Notes under the pieces: model-generated | Told to the model about the DNA's origin: nothing | Databases searched by the model: none | Seen by the model: the letters and a program-made list of their open reading frames with translations, nothing else | Shown here: in pieces, positions 61,835 through 64,000 of the stretch | Numbering within the stretch: position 1 is the first letter of the stretch | How the letters are laid out: each line of letters starts with the position of its first letter | DNA from: Druceiella hillmani | Lineage: Eukaryota; Arthropoda; Insecta; Lepidoptera; Hepialidae | DNA: 64,000 bases | Assembly (NCBI GenBank): GCA_039881145.1 | Contig: JAYKKI010000005.1 | Coordinates: 25,251,001 to 25,315,000 of the forward strand | Reading direction: 5' to 3' | Made by a program: the position numbers and the translations under genes

Positions 61835-62550
61835 TTAAAACGAGTGGTTTTTGAACCTGTAGGTAGAAAAATTTGGATAATTTAATGAGTATTTTCCATA
61901 TGATAAACTTATTCTGAGAAATAACAATGGTCTGAAAGGCAGAGTAGCAATTATCGAGAAAAAACAAATTAGGGAGGTTTTTTAAAAGGTCAATCTGCTC
62001 TATGAAGTTTACTAAAACGTAGACGAAATCACGTTTGATGCGTCATGAAAGATTAATTGAAAACTTGGATTTATATAAATATGCCATGTATTTAGCAGAA
62101 TGATTGTTGTCGATTAAGTCTTATATTTCGATTATTTAATTTATACTCGTTTCTTTCGATGGAAAGAACCTTTATTCCTGAGACGATGTTTATGAATGCT
62201 TTAAAAATACACAAAAATATGAAATATTTTCAATCGTGGGAGACGTCATTTAAAAACTATCGGATAAGGTCTTCCCGCTATTTCCCATCAAAATAAAAAC
62301 TGCTTATATTTTAGGGGTCACTTTTAAACCAAGTGACATATTTCAGCACAAGCTGTTATTTAGTGTAACTAGATCTATTATGATAATGCCAAAATTTTCT
62401 TCATAAAATATGAAAAAAATATGTTCGAAATCTATGTTTACTACACTCTTACATTTCTTAGAATTTTGCACGACTTTCTATTGTAAATTTAGCATACAAA
62501 CTTTTAAAAAATGAAAGGAAGAACTAGTAACACATAGAACACTTTCCGTA
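61835..62550. other. Non-coding DNA, nothing recognised
   Basis: AT-rich sequence without motif. Confidence 0.35.
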
Positions 62551-63675
62551 ATATTGCATGTATATTGCTCGTGTAAGCACGTTTACTCCTAAACTCAAAA
62601 CCACATTATAAAATTTATTTAAACAATCACTTTTATTTTTTTTTTAATTTAATGCTACTAACTTCGCGATGGTATATTACCTTAAAACCGATTATAAAAT
62701 ATTGATATTATTAAATTATTAATTCACCAAAATCTAAGAAATTTTTACTATTCTACAGAACTCATAAAAATATTTTTAATATATACTTTAAACTAAATAT
62801 ATTTGATACTTAAATTTCTACGGATAAGTAATAAATCTTTTCTCAACAGAACTGCAAGATCTTTGACCGAAAGAATTTCATTAAAGCTCTTTTTTATAAA
62901 AGTACTCTAATTACATTGTAAGAGATAAAATGTTATTAGAGTGCTTTTCTAAAAAGCTTTATTTAAGTTCGTTCGATCAAAGCTTTTGGCGTCTTTGCTA
63001 TGCTTCAAAAGATATTTTTTTTTATTTATTCTGGTGTAGGGTTAGATTGCTAGGGAGTAGCATAACGTACAGTTAAAAAAAGGAAATTTTAATTAAATTA
63101 TCTAAATATAAATTATCTATATTTATTTGATCATATGTACGACTGAATGAACGACAATATAGGTGTTTCAAACGACCTTAGAGAAATAATACGAAAGATA
63201 GTATTTATATTAAACTTCATCCGTAAAACATTAGCGAAGGTCACTTTATATAAATACAATATAGACGAATATTATTGCAAGGAATGAGTAATTAAACAGA
63301 AGACAAAAAATTTAAAAAAAAATCACTTTTTTCGATCGTCGTTAAAATATTGTTTTAACATTTCCTTTATACTTCCGGCTTATTTTTTTTTTAAATTATT
63401 ATAAAAGATAAATACACCGTAAGTCATTAAGTCATATATTTATTAAAAAAATGTTTATCACCATAAGAAATTATACTCGAACAACTTCTAAAGGAGGCTA
63501 GAAAGAAACTTATCTTTTAAATTCTCATAACAAATACAAAAAAATGGCTTATCACTATTTTCTATGTACGATTTTTTTTGGAAAAACAAAATAAAAGCGA
63601 TTATTTAATTAAATATTAAAATGTGGTTTTTGAGTTTAGGAGTAAACGTGCTTATATAACATATACGCACATTAG
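62551..63675. mobile_element. 1.1-kb element with long terminal inverted repeats
   Basis: The left segment, about 62551-62641, and the right segment, about 63575-63675, are inverted copies. The core 'agcacgtttactcctaaact' + 'caaaa.ccacatt' is perfect over about 33 bp apart from one indel. Similarity continues inward ('aatttatttaaacaatcact' versus 'atttaattaaataatcgct') and outward (a 'tgcatgtatat'-like edge). The interior has no recognisable ORF and holds a large palindrome. It is best read as a non-autonomous DNA transposon. The exact ends and target duplication could not be fixed by eye. Confidence 0.65.
62852..62997. repeat. Large imperfect palindrome nested in the 1.1-kb element
   Basis: The left half ('ctttgaccgaaagaa', 'ttaaagct', 'aaaagtactctaat') is mirrored in the right half ('attagagtgctttt', 'agctttat', 'ttcgttcgatcaaag'). 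The arms are about 60 bp with several indels, and the centre at about 62915-62935 still pairs through acatt/aatgt. It could be a snapback MITE inserted into, or forming the core of, the surrounding element. Confidence 0.6.
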
Positions 63676-63737
63676 TAAAATAGTAAAATACAAGTTGTAT
63701 ATTTAAAATTTTTAGATATGGAGCTGTACCATCAGTA

Positions 63738-63827
<90 letters not shown>

Positions 63828-64000
63828 TTAAAGGATAACAAATTAAATATTTGTTTAATAAAACATTTTTTTTTATTTATTCCTTTTGGCGACTCTATAT
63901 ATTTTTACCACACTGATAATATTGACAAAGCTAACCTTTATTAATATTGGTTTGAGGTTAGTAGATAAAAAGTCAACCGCTAAATAATTAATTAATGAAA
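63676..64000. other. Non-coding DNA with (AT)n array
   Basis: AT-rich end of the window. An (AT)n array at 63737-63820 is interrupted once by 'tatgcattta'. No other feature was seen. Confidence 0.8.

Overview
The window is a gene-poor, strongly A+T-rich stretch of animal nuclear DNA, most likely from an insect and probably a moth or butterfly (Lepidoptera). It has no prokaryotic gene packing, no rRNA or tRNA gene and no CRISPR array. Open frames are short and mostly random, and all recognisable coding sequence except one candidate exon comes from transposable elements. The lepidopteran assignment rests on dispersed non-coding repeats at about 3850-3900, 5630-5910 and 7620-7923. Their tails (a 'ggttccgtttttgcc' type end and an 'actcgcacttggc' type end) I recall as very common in moth and butterfly genomes. 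This is from memory, not a search.

Layout. 1-2.6 kb: an N-terminal transposase fragment of the IS630/Tc1/mariner superfamily (351-774, minus) and a doubtful pogo/Tigger-like tail (about 2159-2590). 3-10 kb: small hairpins, a piggyBac-type transposase pseudogene (about 4310-5190, plus), two dispersed-repeat copies, a GC-richer block with a perfect 21-bp hairpin, and the 3' end of a non-LTR retrotransposon reverse transcriptase ORF (about 9262-9965, plus). 10-23 kb: mostly featureless, but holding a miRNA-sized hairpin (16037-16107) and the one plausible host exon, an 8-cysteine C-terminal exon (18569-18868, minus). 23-31 kb: an old mariner-like fragment (about 23110-23700), a Ty1/copia pol corpse with every recognisable catalytic position replaced (about 26810-28300, minus), a 110-bp snapback palindrome (28663-28772), and a nearly complete mariner-type element with TIRs and TA target duplication (29520-30855) whose single ORF is broken by a 23-bp duplication. 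31-47 kb: AT-rich DNA with small duplications and microsatellites. 47-53 kb: a 150-bp tandem duplication, two dispersed-repeat remnants, a Helitron helicase C-terminus (about 52200-52440, minus), then a large compound (AT)n array. 54-64 kb: a 20-bp minisatellite, a second copy of the Penelope-type tail seen at 49.4 kb, and a 1.1-kb element bounded by long inverted repeats with a large palindrome nested inside (about 62551-63675).

The recognised mobile elements span many classes (piggyBac, Tc1/mariner, probable pogo, Helitron, LINE, copia, probable Penelope), and almost all are single, truncated, frameshifted copies. The DNA reads as an old intergenic or intronic graveyard with one comparatively young element at 29.5-30.9 kb. 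I found no operon-like or defence-like system and no convincing new multi-gene system. The best leads are the mariner element with its single duplication lesion, the cysteine-rich exon, the large inverted-repeat elements and the repeated hammerhead-like motif.
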